Notes under the pieces: generated by a model
Told to the model about the DNA's origin: nothing
Database searches by the model: none
The model's input: only the letters and a program-made list of their open reading frames with translations
In this document: positions 36,605 through 48,065 of the stretch, piece by piece
How the letters are laid out: each line of letters starts with the position of its first letter
Numbering within the stretch: position 1 is the first letter of the stretch
Position numbers and translations under genes: made by a program
Source of the DNA: Parapristionchus giblindavisi
Lineage: Eukaryota; Nematoda; Chromadorea; Rhabditida; Diplogasteridae
Assembly: GCA_943737045.1 (NCBI GenBank)
Contig: CALSFV010000001.1
Coordinates: forward strand, 1,578,001 to 1,642,000
Reading direction: 5' to 3'
DNA: 64,000 nt

Positions 36605-37915
36605 GGAAGCAAGAAAACTTTTACCATGTACATCAGAGTTTATTCTTGATAAATGTATTTAAATGGAATGAACAGCAATGTCGAATGGATTAATCTCGCT
36701 AATTGTGACAATGAAGTACTGTATCAGTCATGGGAAGTCAACTTCTTCGGTCTACTCCAAACTGCCTGTCGATCATCTCGGATTTGTGAAATCGGAAGAC
36801 GCGCATATGAAGATCAACGTCAGTGTTGTGGTACTGGCGGAAGTAAGAAGAGCTTTTCCCCATGCACATCAGAGTCCTACTCTTGATAAATGTGTTTTAA
36901 ATCGAAATCAGTCACAGTTTAATTTCTCCTTCGTACAGACGATCTGAAAGATAAACCAATACAAGTGCATTAATTTTCTTAACATTTCATAAATCTCTCT
37001 CAGAAATCCATTTTTGAGATGCACCTAGGGAACCGAGCCCATGCTATTATTCGTAAGCTTTGGTAACTAATACTATTTTGGGTTTTTTCTTACTAATCAT
37101 TGAGAGAGAATGTATTGAGAAAGGTAATTTTATTCTGTTGTATTGTATTGACTACTAAGATAGAGAGCTTGGATAGTTTCTAAATAGATCCCTGATGAAG
37201 TAGACTTGCAAGTCTGCTTCTAGTTAGACGTAAGTTTACTGCAAGTGGTTTACATATAAAACTGTTATGAATCTCGTAAATGCGTAGTAAACTTGCAGTA
37301 AACGTCTAGGCAGTAAAGTAATTTAAGTAGACAGCTGGTTTGTAAATACCAAAGAAGAATAAATAATTTTAATTCAGACTTGACTTACACTTTCTCATGT
37401 TCTCCATATATTTTTCGAGTAAGAAATCGTGTCATAACAAAAAAGAGAAAGAGATTATGAAAGTTAATTTTTATTCTACTGTATTGATTAGTGACAGGGT
37501 ATGGATAGTTTCTAGATTGATATTTAATCTTAATTCGGGCTTATTTTTTATATGACTAACGTTTTCTAATTTTCTCCATATATTTTTCGAGTAAGAAATC
37601 GTGTCATAAACTTTCGATTGTGGGGAGTGATGAATACCAGAGCGATACTATGTGCAGGAGTGTGCAGAGGAAGAGTGAAGAAGGCGAATAAACATATCTC
37701 TACAAATATTGATTGATTGATTGTCTCATTAGCTAGCACATGATTTTTATAATTTCGCAGGTAGCAAAGGGAATAGAGTGGAACTATAATACTATATCTT
37801 TAAACTGTATCGCTTCAGATCCTGTGACCGTAGACTCTCTCATAATTCAGCTATACATAGGTTATCAAATTGTAAGAGAATTTGCCGTGTAAGCAATATA
37901 AATAACGTTTCTTAC
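36605..37915. other. region with weak coding hints and a tandem duplication
   Basis: At 36690-36860 both strands show open, protein-like frames. The minus-strand one follows a CGCCAG acceptor (YHNTDVDLHMRVFRFHKSEM), but neither links to other exons. Further right a segment of about 150 bp is repeated in tandem: 37120-37440 (interrupted) and 37455-37613, both ending in TTTTTCGAGTAAGAAATCGTG. Confidence 0.45.
37198..37359. repeat. family E MITE copy (diverged)
   Basis: It interrupts the left unit of a tandem duplication whose right unit lacks it. The core ACGTAAGTTTACTGCAAGTGG aligns with the other family E copies, but its repeated words are CTTGCAAG-type instead of CTTAAAG. Confidence 0.65.
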
Positions 37916-38154
37916 CAAACGGAAGTAATTTGGAGAAAGCACCGAGGAATATGATACAGACTGGAACAACTATTAGCGAAATAGGAAGACCAAGCTGCAA
38001 AATACTGAGTGGAGTAATATTACATCCCTTATGGACAATCTAATATTGAGTGTCCTATGTCACTATTTTCATGTTTCTACATTTTTCCATCCGTTTTTTT
38101 CTCATGTGATGACATAAAGATCTTTTTGATTTTAAAGTGCATATTAGGAAGGCC

Positions 38155-38372
38155 AGAATAAGAAAGTTGTCAAAAATGAAAATTGCAAATTCACTCTTCA
38201 ATCTCACTTTTGCACACATTGTGCACACTATTTCTCTGTTCTCTAACAACAAGAAAGCATTGCGCGTCTAAGAGACTATTGAGAGAGGTTACGCTCCCTT
38301 TAAGGCAGAGAAAATATTGGAAAATGTGCAAAAGTCATTTTGATTTTTGGCAACTTTCTTATTCTAACATTT
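38155..38372. repeat. small inverted repeat holding a family B copy
   Basis: AGAATAAGAAAGTTG at the left pairs with CAACTTTCTTATTCT at the right. A partial family B copy occupies about 38216-38304, ending CTCCCTTTAA. Confidence 0.7.
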
Positions 38373-38987
38373 CTTAAACGTACCTGTACGAATAAAATGA
38401 ATAACGCTTCCCTTTGAACTTTCCTCGATTTTTCGCTATTAACAGCCTTCAAAGACAATTTTATTATTAATTTTCGATCAAAGACAATTTACCATCATAT
38501 TTTTGAATGATAAATTGTGAGAAATAGTTAATATTTTGTAACGTACGTTTCTTTGAAGTGAGAAGTAAAGATGAGCATAAATTGTAATAACAATAATAAA
38601 CGCAAAACAGCAAATCTAATCGTTTTTATTTTATTTAGAATGTTTTATTTCACTTACGAACAAAACGTATCAAATAAGGAAATTTTCAAGAAAGTGATCT
38701 TCTTGAAATAGTATTTATTTTCCTCTTTCTCTGATCCAAGACAAATCATATTTGTTCTGAAGGTAAAAAAAAAAGTGAACTTTAATATGTTAATAATTGT
38801 AAGCACTATTGGGTTAGATTGTTGTTTACCTTTTTCATCTTGCTTGAAGATGTGATGATGGTTTGATGTCGATATATGGTACAACTCAAGACAGCCGCAC
38901 CAGTTAGTGAAAGAAATGTCACTACGGTAGCCTTTAAACAATATTGTTTTTTTCCTGGTCACGCTAAAAGTGAGGGAATACGATCAG

Positions 38988-39117
38988 AAGAAGATTTAAA
39001 GGCTCTCCCCTGTGCTAATTTTGCCTTCCGCATTGGCAACATTCTCTCACAGGCAAAGCAAGCGAGACAGTGTGGCCAGAGCGGAGAGCTTCAATGCAGC
39101 TCGGGGTCTCCCTTTAC
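38988..39117. repeat. family A MITE copy
   Basis: It begins TTTAAAGGCTC and ends CTCCCTTTA, with the TCTCACAGGCAAAGCAAGCG loop and GGCCAGAGCGGAGAG arm. Confidence 0.72.
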
Positions 39118-39307
39118 GTCGTATTTATTTGATGTGTGTTCCTTTAAAACACTCGCCAATTGATATCCCAGAGGAACATTAGCCATGCTATAAACTCCTT
39201 TAGTATATGCACCATAGACGGGAAACAGAGGAAATCCGACTAGCATTATGTCAAAGTTGAAATCGTTCATAGTTGACAAACACTTAAAATAGGGTTGGAA
39301 TTTACCA

Positions 39308-39653
39308 TTAAAGGTGGAGTCCGACGAATATTTTCGTGAACAAACTGTGAAGACAGAAAGATAGCCAAAGTTATTCTGCATACATTACATAAATTAGTTT
39401 ATGCTAATTTAGCTTATTGATCGCTAGAATCATGAATGAATCGCTTGATGTACAGGCAAAGGCGCGAAATTTTGAAAATAGGAAAGTTCAGCAATAGGTT
39501 TCGAACCCGCGACGTTATGCTTACTAGTGAGCACTTTTACCACTGCGCTACGGGATTGATGAAAGGTTTTGCTAATTTCTTGCATATCACTTATCCCTTG
39601 CATAATAGATATGTTATACATTTGCATAGACATTCGAGGGCCTCCATCTTTAA
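39308..39653. mobile_element. family C element, copy 1
   Basis: TTAA borders both ends, with inverted ends AGGTGGAGTCC / GGCCTCCATCT. About 210 bases in, on the minus strand, is a tRNA-like sequence (39488-39556). 346 bp including TTAA. Confidence 0.85.
39485..39556 (-). repeat. tRNA-like sequence inside family C copy 1
   Basis: Minus strand: TAGCGCAGTGG matches the A-box with U8/A9 and G18G19. The D-stem GCGC pairs with GTGC. The B-box CGGGTTCGAAACC is intact and correctly spaced. The anticodon stem pairs only at its ends, so amino-acid identity cannot be given. It is most likely a tRNA-derived internal promoter, not a functional tRNA. Confidence 0.65.
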
Positions 39654-39719
39654 AGGACTTAGCGGAATTTGAAACAATTAATTTAACAATGTAACTGAAA
39701 TGCATTTCATGATTTAAAG

Positions 39720-39836
39720 CCACACCACAAGCTTATTTGAATCTATCCGCTCTGGCAATGTTCTCTCGCTTTCTTTATCTACGAGAGAGTATTATCAATG
39801 TGGACGGTAAAATTAGCATGGGTTATTCCTTTAACA
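39720..39836. repeat. family A MITE copy
   Basis: Arms TATTTGAATCTATCCGCTCTGG and GTGGACGGTAAAATTAGCATG around a CTTTATCTACGAGAGAG loop. Confidence 0.65.
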
Positions 39837-40164
39837 AGGAATACTTCAAGGATAAGGAAGGATATAGATACTGTAATATTCCTTTGTCCATATTTGTGAC
39901 TATAAAGTATAATCGATCGCCCTCCCTAAGGGGGACTCTTCCGATTTTTGAATTCTAGCGTTAACTTTTCCAGGGTCGTGGACGACTTTTAATTTTGCGA
40001 CATTTAATAAAAAAACTACCCAGAGACGGCCAATAATTTTTATTTTTTTTTGCGATTATGTCAACGATCATAACCATAATTTTAGCTGCTTCTTCAATTC
40101 TTCAGTTCTTTTAGGGTAGTCGATCGGAAGGGAGTTCACAGCTCGGTCGAGTGGTTATAGGCAT

Positions 40165-40275
40165 ACCACGAGCTAATTTTACTGTCACACTCTCTCGTAG
40201 ACAAAGAAAGCGAGAGAGCATTGACAGAGCTGAAGGGTTCAAATTACAATTAGTCAGAGAATGCCTTTAGCAACT
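40165..40275. repeat. family A MITE copy
   Basis: CACGAGCTAATTTTACTG, TCTCGTAGACAAAGAAAGCG and GTTCAAATTACAATTAG in the family order. Left and right flanks carry CTCGGTCGAG and CTCGACCGAG, a further inverted pair. Confidence 0.65.
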
Positions 40276-40315
40276 CGACCGAGTTTAAATATACTGATTG
40301 ATACCTGTATAGCAA

Positions 40316-40663
40316 TTAAAGGTGGTGTCCCACGAATATTTTCGTGAACAAACTGTGAAGAAAGAAAGGTAGCAAAAGTTATTCTACGTACAGTACACTA
40401 TTTATTTTGTGCTGATTTAGTCTATTGATCGCTAGAAACATTGATGAACCATCAGGCCCGGTTCAGGGAAGGGCGCGCTTTTTGAAAATTGAGGAAATTC
40501 GGCAATAGGTTTCGAACTTGCGTCAACCGGGTAACGAGTCGGAACGTTTACCACTGCGCTATGGGATAGATGAGAGGCTGGGCTAACTCTTCTCATATCA
40601 TTTTGTATTCGCACAAGATGGGTGTAGTGATTTATCTGAACATTCGCGGGCTACCATCTTTAA
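40316..40663. mobile_element. family C element, copy 2
   Basis: TTAA at both ends. AGGTGGTGTCCCACGAAT pairs with ATTCGCGGGCTACCATCT. The tRNA-like block with AGTTCGAAACC is at about 40498-40570, minus strand. It directly abuts the end of the first receptor-like exon. Confidence 0.82.
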
Positions 40664-41017
40664 GTAGTTTCGTAATGCTCGCTGATTCCCTGATCTTTCA
40701 TTAAAAAACAAGCAAATAAACGACAAAATGTTCAATATCGTTGAGCAACAGTATAAAACATGTTCAAACCACAAGAGAAAATCTTCTAACTCACAAGATA
40801 TGTAAAAGCTGTTCATGCTACACAGAAGTGACAGAAAACTTCTCTTTAGATTAATCATTTGAGCAGGTGAAAATTGATATTTAAGATTCATATCGTTCGT
40901 CAAGCGATGAAGGAATCGCATAGCAACCTCGCTTGTAGCTGGTGCCTTCGTGATAGAATGACTGGGGCGGAATAGGTGCCGAGTATGGTCTGAATGCTTA
41001 AGCGAATCGCTTTGCAC

Positions 41018-41737
41018 ATAATCGCGAAAATTTTAAAATCTCATTTGGGCAATATTTTCTTCACAATCTCTCCCTCATTGTCCGAAGTAGGACCAAATTG
41101 GGGAGTATCAAATGAACTTTTTATGGAAGTTTACTTTCAAAATGAATAAATTCTCCGCGGTTGATAAGAACAAATGAAGAAATGGAGAACGCTACCGTTG
41201 TAGTTGACCTGAAGTAGTGCCGGTGTATTGTAACCACATTTTCTTTAACACTCTCACTCTCAAACCCCTCTCAAATGTCATGGATAAACGGAAGAGGCGA
41301 AAGAAGAATTACAGTTTACGCGTCCCAGACGAGATAGAGGGCAAATCGTGGAGAGTTCTGACGAGCAGAGACACCATTCATCCCCCTTTCATAACACTTG
41401 TAGAGGGTGAACTGTCGAATTTGCATGCCTTCCATTACGTCATCACTAGTTTAGTAACAAATAGTAATTTACCACTACTTTCTTTCATCGTTGACGTAGA
41501 AACGCCATAGGGCGTATTATTAGATGAATTATCATATCATTTAAGTTTACGCTTAAAGTTCTTGCAAACCTATGCCTGTACATCTATCGATTGTTACTTT
41601 GATTATCTCCATCCGCTCTTACCATTCCGTTCCAGATCTCTCGCGAATACAGTATGCACGTTAATTTCGCCGTATCTCAATTCTACTATATTCCAAATGT
41701 TCCCACCATCATATTTTTGCATGCTTATAGACCCCCT
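41018..41737. other. unassigned stretch
   Basis: A plus-strand frame at 41217-41510 (about 97 codons) begins hydrophobic and becomes basic (MDKRKRRKKN). It has no splice support and no family resemblance, so I do not call it a gene. Confidence 0.35.
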
Positions 41738-41945
41738 CTCTGGTATTTTGCCACTTAAAGTCTACTTAAACATTCCCACTTTAAGTAGACTTTAAGTAAA
41801 CTTAAAGTGAGACGTAAGTCTACTTAAAGTGGTGTGGTATACTGTAATGCATTTCGTCAAATGTTCTTTCACTTAAAGTTTACTTAAAGTCTACTTAAAG
41901 TCTGTGACGTAGTTTAAGTAGACTTTAAGTGGCAAAATACCAGAG
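41738..41945. repeat. family E MITE copy 1
   Basis: Ends CTCTGGTATTTTGCCACTTA / inverse. Arms are built from ACTTAAAGTCTACTTAAAGT-type words. The centre carries GTAATGCATTTCGTCAAATG. Nearly identical, in opposite orientation, to 52344-52551. Confidence 0.88.
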
Positions 41946-42115
41946 CTCTTCATTACTAGCTGTGCCACTTACCTGTGTTAGTTCCCACCAGAAATCTTGT
42001 TGCTGTCTCTCAAGTGGTGGCGTCCTGCTTTTTACTCTTTTACTCTTCAAAGCGCTTTGTTCTTTGCTGATAAATTCTGATTCCGAGTTAATCATCTTTT
42101 CAGTTATTCAATGTC

Positions 42116-42151
42116 ATATTAATAAATAAATAAATAAATAAATAAATAAAT
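42116..42151. repeat. AAAT tetranucleotide array
   Basis: About eight AAAT units, possibly marking the end of a degenerate element. Confidence 0.8.
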
Positions 42152-42421
42152 CTTCAAACTTGCAGATGTCTTATACACATCGATATTTGCTACACTCCTT
42201 ATATGAAAATACGTGTAATGAAATAAGGAAATAATAAGTCATGAGAAATAAGAAGAATAATGTGCTGTAAGTTTTTTTCATACTCAAATTGGATCCAAAT
42301 ACAACTATTTTTCACAAATATCCAATTGGAAAGGTGGAGTATATGAAAGAATAGTTAAATGAATCAAATTATCTCAGCTTAACGCAATTCCAAACATTAG
42401 TCATTGCAATAGAGCAGACCT

Positions 42422-43226
42422 TTAAAGGTGGACTCCCGCGAATATTTTCGTGAACAAACTGTGAAGACAGAAAGATAGCAAAAGTTATTCTACCTACCGT
42501 ACACTATTTCTTTTATGCTAATTGACCTTACTGATCACTAGAATCATGACTTAATCATGTTTGCAATCGCAGGCAAAGGCGCGCTTTTTGAAAATAGCAA
42601 AGTTCGGCAATAGGATTCGAACTAGATAGTCAGAAATGTTACCACTGCGCTTATGCAGTGTTCAGAACTTGGAAAATGCCCGAAAATGCGGAAAATGCTG
42701 TTCAGAAGTTCAGGCGGAAAATGCTCAGAAAATGCTCATTTTCGATGATTTTAAGCAAGTTTTACTGGGTTTTTTAGTTGAATATCAACGTTTACTGGTT
42801 GCAAACAGTGTGGCGGACGCATTTTGTTGATGATAAGTGAAATTTTTAAATATGGATTCGCTACGTTGATTTTTCGCAGCATTTTCGTTGATTTTCGGCT
42901 CAAAGTGCGCGAAAAAGAATCATACGGCATTTATTTCAGTAGCTTACTTTATAAATGACCTAAATTAGATGCTCTTCGAGAATAAACTAGTTTCAACATT
43001 TTTAAAGTGTTTAAAACCATCCTTTTCCAGCAAAAATCGAGCATTTTCGGGCATTTTCCACATGAACTTCTGAACAGCATTTTCCGCATTTTCGAGCATT
43101 TTCCAAGTTCTGAACACTGCATAAGTGACTGATGAGAGGACACTCTATCTTCTCGTATCTCACTTGACACTTGCATGAGCGATATGCAAATGATTTGCAT
43201 GAACATTCGCGGGTCTCCACCTTTAA
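42422..43226. mobile_element. family C element, copy 3, with nested insertion
   Basis: TTAA borders, AGGTGGACTCCCGCGAAT against ATTCGCGGGTCTCCACCT, an 18-base near-perfect inverted end. The tRNA-like part is shortened (AAGCGCAGTGG then AGTTCGAATCC, minus strand) and interrupted by the palindrome at 42654-43121. Confidence 0.85.
42654..43121. mobile_element. nested palindromic element
   Basis: The ends TGCAGTGTTCAGAACTTGG and their inverse are flanked by TA on both sides (42652-42653, 43122-43123). Arms repeat GGAAAATGC-type words. Inserted in the tRNA-like part of family C copy 3. Confidence 0.8.
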
Positions 43227-43270
43227 CGTCCTTATTGTTAGAAGGGAAGGCCTAATGCATAAGGCCTATA

Positions 43271-44708
43271 CAGTATAGGTCAAAAGTCATGGGACACTTT
43301 TTCATTATTTTATAACTTTTGATACAGGAAAGCAATCAAGCTCATCTTTTGAGACAATGTACAGAATTTATCAAGGAATAACACCATGATGTGTTGGTGT
43401 AATTAAATTAGTTCACTGATGCGTACTGATGACGCAACCGAAGTACACTTTTTTTTGAAAATTCCCATTTCTTTAGTGAAAAGCCCTGTTCTTCAGGAAC
43501 ACTGTGAGAGTGGAGACCCCCACTAGGGCTGTACATTCAAACAATCCGGAATGACTCCGACTCCAATTTCAAGCTGTGGCAGGGTTGCAACTTTGACCTC
43601 CAAAATTTATAACTCGGCTTCTAGATGTGATAACGACCAGTTCTAAGTGCTGAAATGATGCTAGTGGCGAGTAATGTTTATCCCCAGATTACGGTAGTCA
43701 TGGCTCGCCATTTGCCCTCAGGGCATAAAATAAATTATTTTGGGGAGTACCGATTTTGAGACCCTACCGTTCAGAGGGCGGGTCTTCTAAAATTATGGTT
43801 CCTGTGCAAGCAGCTTTGTAATGTATCATATATGTATTTCCCTTATTTTGGTTAAGTTCCGATTCCTTTCAGACGCGCAGCAAACGCTCTGCTGAGGTCT
43901 ACGCGGTTATAGCGAGTAAAGATCAAAATACAAAGATCAAAGATCAAAGTTCGGAAATAGTGCAAAAACTTTTGTGAACATCTCTAACATGCATTGGTAC
44001 TTTGAAACTAAGAGATTTCATCAACAGAGGGCCAGGGGCGAGAGCAGTAACAAAGAAAGCGCAAGAGCGCGAACCGAGTAGACCTCAGCATAAAGTTTGC
44101 TGCGGGTCTGAAAGGAATCGGAACTTAACCAAAATAAGGGAAACACATATATGATACATCGCAAAGCTACCTGCGGAGAAACCATAATTTTAGAAGACAA
44201 GCCCTCTGAACGGTAGGGTCTCAAAATCAGTCCTTTCGAAAAAATTGATTTTCATGCCCTGAGGGCGAACGAAGAGCTATGACTACCATAATCTGGGAAT
44301 AAACATCGCTTATCATTAGCATCATTTTGGCGCTTAGAACGGATCGTTAGCACATCTAGAAGCTGAGTTATAAATTTTGGGGGTCAAAGTTGCGACCCTG
44401 CTACAGCTTGAAATCGGAGTCGGATCCATTCCGGATTGTTTGACTGTACAGCCCTAGTGGGGGTCTCCACTCTCACAGTGTTCCTGAAGAACAGGGCTTT
44501 TCACTAAAGAAATGGGAATTTTCAAAAAAAGTGTACTTCGGTAGCGTCATCGCTACGCATCAGTGAATTAATTTAGTTACACAAACACATCATGGTATTA
44601 TTCCTTGATAAATTCTGTACATTGTCTCGAAAGATGAGCTTGATTGCTTTCCTGGTTCAAAAGTTATAAAATAATGAAAAAGTGTCGCATGACTTTTGAC
44701 CTATACTG
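43271..44708. mobile_element. 1.44 kb foldback element, TA insertion
   Basis: CAGTATAGGTCAAAAGTCAT at the left pairs with its inverse at the right, and TA flanks both ends. Arms of about 650 bp are strongly matched. The centre (about 43915-44030) holds GATCAAAGATCAAAG tracts. Same build as 20335-21988, but a different sequence family. Confidence 0.82.
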
Positions 44709-44814
44709 TAGATTTCATCTGCCCAAATGCCTGTACCAACACTCCAAACCCCACGGCCTATTCCAAAAAAGACTCCAATTCCAATAACTAATTCCACACA
44801 AGAATCCACCGTAG

Positions 44815-45082
44815 AGCAATTTTAATAAAATAGAAGAGTACCTCAAACAATTTCTTCGTTATCTAAACTATAACACTGAATTACGCGACCGGATCACTTT
44901 TTCGTCTAATCAGAGATATTCCACAGGTCAACTCGATCGCAATATATTTACTCTATACTTACTCATTGACAAGGAGCGGCCACGTAAGTATCCTTTTGGC
45001 TAAATTAATCGGTAAATTAGAAGGCTTGGATGGGAAAGTGAGAGATTTCGTTGCAAAACTACCGTCGGAAAAAAACCATTAG
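44815..45082 (+). CDS. small unrecognised coding fragment
   Basis: Exon 44815-44983 follows a CCGTAG acceptor and reads a clean 56-codon frame (IEEYLKQFLRYLNYNTELRDRI, then ITFSSNQRYSTGQLDRNIFTLYLLI in separate words). It ends at CCAC|GTAAGT. A 37-base intron would join it in phase to 45021-45082, ending VRDFVAKLPSEKNH and stop. No ATG starts it, so upstream exons are missing, perhaps displaced by the foldback element just upstream. A separate open frame of 98 codons at 45051-45347 overlaps and cannot be reconciled. No family recognised. Confidence 0.4.
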
Positions 45083-45397
45083 ACGATCCCCTCATCATCT
45101 GATTCCATTAGAATTAGACAACCATGCGGATAATACTAATGTTATTGCTCATGCTCATGCCGATAAGGAAAAAAAAAGCTCAAAACCTCGGAAAAAATAT
45201 TCGGGATCCTACTCCTTTCCGTATCCAACCTTTTCGCAAAAGCAGAGAGCACAAGTCCTGATCTACATAATTCCACCAGAATGTATTACGAGGCAATTAC
45301 CTATGATATTCGGTCACGGCATTAAACAAGATGTGCTTTCAATTTAGATCTTTCTTGTGATTTATTGTAAGATCTTTCTTGTCCAATTGCGTTGTCA

Positions 45398-47851
45398 TTA
45401 AAAGGCGTTCTCGGTAAGAATGCAGTGAACGGGAGGGAAGATGGCACAGTTGCTGAAAATCGTTTCTGTGCGCTCAAACTTCACAGGTGGAGTCCCTAGG
45501 GGTGGGATACACTTCAGCCAAAAAGTTGGACTCCAAAAGTGATCTTTGATCTTTGATCTCGCGAAAAATAAATTTTTGATTTGCCTATCGTGTTATGTAC
45601 CATTCGAAAGAGCGCAAAAAGTTACACTTGTGGGTAAATTTTCAAAGTGTTTGGTCAACTACATAGCCCATAATGCGCGAAAAACCAATTTTTTGGGACA
45701 TGTTTCATGTTCAAAAAAATAAATCACCACCTTACGATAATCTCCGGGGAAATTCATTTACGCTATCTTGTAGCAAATTTAATGTAGAATTAAATAAAAA
45801 TATTTCGAGAAAAATCTAAATACTCTATTTACGTTTTTTCGAGCAAATCTATCGCCCGATTTTAGCTCACAGGTTCGAACCCCACCAAGAGCAAGGTTTT
45901 TTGCAGTTTTTTCACAGACTTACCAATGCTGGCAGCAGGCTTTTCTTAGTGCATACGGTCTTCAGAAAGTTGTTTTATTCACAAATTAAGCGAATAAAGT
46001 GTAAAACTGACAAGTAATTCAAAGAAAATGTATTTTATTTGATTCTCAATTAGTTCGGTGTAATATCTTCGACTCCAATAATATCAATATCTTCATCGAT
46101 GTCAAACACGTCATCTACGTTTGTCATGATAGATTCCACTACAAAATCACGATCGCTGAATAGATCGAGAGAGTTTTCCTCATCAAAAAAAAAGAAAGTC
46201 GCAGTGCAAATCCTCATCATTATGCTCATATATCAGGCTGGCATCTCGCCAAAGAATTTAACGCTTGTACTACACACTTTTGAGTTGACCCCCTCTTTTC
46301 TCCACAGTTTTCGATGTCCCTTGGGTATGACATCGAATACTCAGATTCAGAGTAGCAAGGAAGGTAGATCAAGCATCTCACCAGGAGCTCACGTCAAAAT
46401 TCGTTGTTGAGGCTCCTTCTGATGCATTTTTTACGGCTCACAGTAGAGCTGTGAAATAAATTCCAGTAGATGATTTTCATGGGGATTTGGCTGAACTACG
46501 TCCTAAAAAACTACATTTGAATGCTGGTAGATCGCCAATGAAAGCTTTGATCTACTCGAAATTGTCGGCTCCTTGACAGGATTGTCCTGTAACATATGGG
46601 AGAATGGGATGAGGATGTCGAGTCGCTCACTTATGTTCTTTATGCTCTCGCTGCAGCCACACGAGTTAAAGGAGTCAAAGCAAAACGATGGTTCCTGGTA
46701 CGGATTGACCGATGAGTACTGTCGATATGAAAGGATGTCCCATTTCGGACAAGTTAATGAGCATCCAAGATGGCTACGTCGAATGGGATAGATTCAGTCC
46801 AACGAAAATTCGCTCTATAATTCTCATCAATCACTTGGCCAGAAAGCCAGATAGCTAAAACTTAAATATATCTTCAGTATTCATTGGTCAATCCGTACCA
46901 GGAACCATCGGAATGGACTCCTTTCGCTGGTGTGGCTGCAGCGAGAGCAAAATGAATATGAGCGAGCGACCTGACGTCAGAATGACCCTCAGCCCATTCT
47001 CCCATATGTTACAGAACAATACTGTCGAGGAGCCGACAATTTCGAGTTGATCAAAGCCTTCATTGGTGATCTACCAGCATTAAAATGCAGTTTCTTGGAC
47101 CTAGTTCAGTAAAATCCCCATAAAAATCGTCTCTCAAGAGCTAAAATGAAAGCTGTTAACGAGCTATATCGATTGAGCATTTAAAAAAATCTTTCCCGGG
47201 ACGAACTAATTGAGAATCAGATAAAATACATTTTCTTTGAATTACTTGTCAGTTTTACACTTTATTCGCTTAATTTGTGAATAAAACAACTTTCTGAAGA
47301 CCGTATGCACTAAGAAAATCCTCGGGCAGCATTGGTAAGTCTGTGAAAAATCTGCAAAAAACCTTGCTCTTGGTGGGGTTCGAACCAGTGAGCTAAAATC
47401 GGGCGATAGATTTGCTCGAAAAAACGTAAATAGAGTATTTAGATTTTTCTCGAAATATTTTTATTAAATTCTACATTAAATTTGCTACAAGATAGCGTAA
47501 ATGAATTTCCCCGGAGATTATCGTAAAGTGGTGATTTATTTTTTTGAACATGAAACATGTCCCAAAAAATTGGTTTTTTCGCGCATTATGGGCTATGTAG
47601 TTGACCTAACACTTTGAAAATTTACCCACAAGTATAACTTTTTGCGCTCTTTCGAATGGTACATAACACGATAGGCAAATCAAAAATTTATTTTTCGCGA
47701 GATCAAAGATCAAAGATCACTTTTGGAGTCCAACTTTTTGGCTGAAGTGTATCCCACACCTAGGGACTCCACCTGTGAAGTTTGAGTGCACAGAAACGAT
47801 TTTCAGCAACTGTGCCACTTTGCTTGCCGTCTTAGCGAGAACGCCTTTTAA
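45398..47851. mobile_element. 2.45 kb palindromic element with TTAA ends
   Basis: TTAA borders, with ends AAGGCGTTCTCG / CGAGAACGCCTT. Outer arms about 45402-46010 and 47230-47847, and inner arms 46480-46725 and 46880-47130, are inverted repeats. GATCTTTGATC lies in each outer arm. A GGTTCGAACCCC B-box-like word occurs in both arms (about 45872 and the inverse near 47385). No transposase is visible. Confidence 0.85.
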
Positions 47852-48065
47852 ATGGAATACTTTTGATTAATCTTTTGTAAATTCCCCTAATCCCGCACTT
47901 TTCTGTAATAGAATCAAAGCTGTGATCTTGTTATTACAGTATTTTTCGTCGTTCTTACTTTTTTAATCAATACATATATATATCACATAGAATATCGTTA
48001 TTTTCTTTTGTCCAAGAAATGATAAATGAATTATAATTATTATTAAAAATTCCATTCTTTCTAGG

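Larger units (their letters stand above)
37916..40816 (-). pseudogene. serpentine chemoreceptor-like gene, fragmented
   Basis: Exon-like blocks on the minus strand resemble the nematode SRH/SRI-type receptors. A first block (ATG 40816 to about 40664) ends LEDFLLWFEHVLYCCSTILN.. (membrane segment 1). 39282 to about 39164 includes FNFDIMLVGFPLFPVYGAY..G (segment 2). 38931-38830 reads ATVVTFLSLTGAAVLSCTIYRHQ (segment 3). 37994-37916 reads LGLPISLIVVPVCIIFLGAF (a late segment). Such receptors sense external chemicals in sensory cilia. Segments 4-5 and the 3' end are not found, donor sites are weak, and five MITEs lie within, so it is probably broken. Family assignment rests on pattern only. Confidence 0.45.

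Noticed and set aside
39485..39556. Functional tRNA gene
   Set aside because: A and B boxes and the D-stem fit, but the anticodon stem does not pair and the block recurs at the same place in every family C element.
46099..46410. 103-codon frame in the 45-48 kb palindrome
   Set aside because: No splice support, no family resemblance and located inside a non-autonomous palindromic element.
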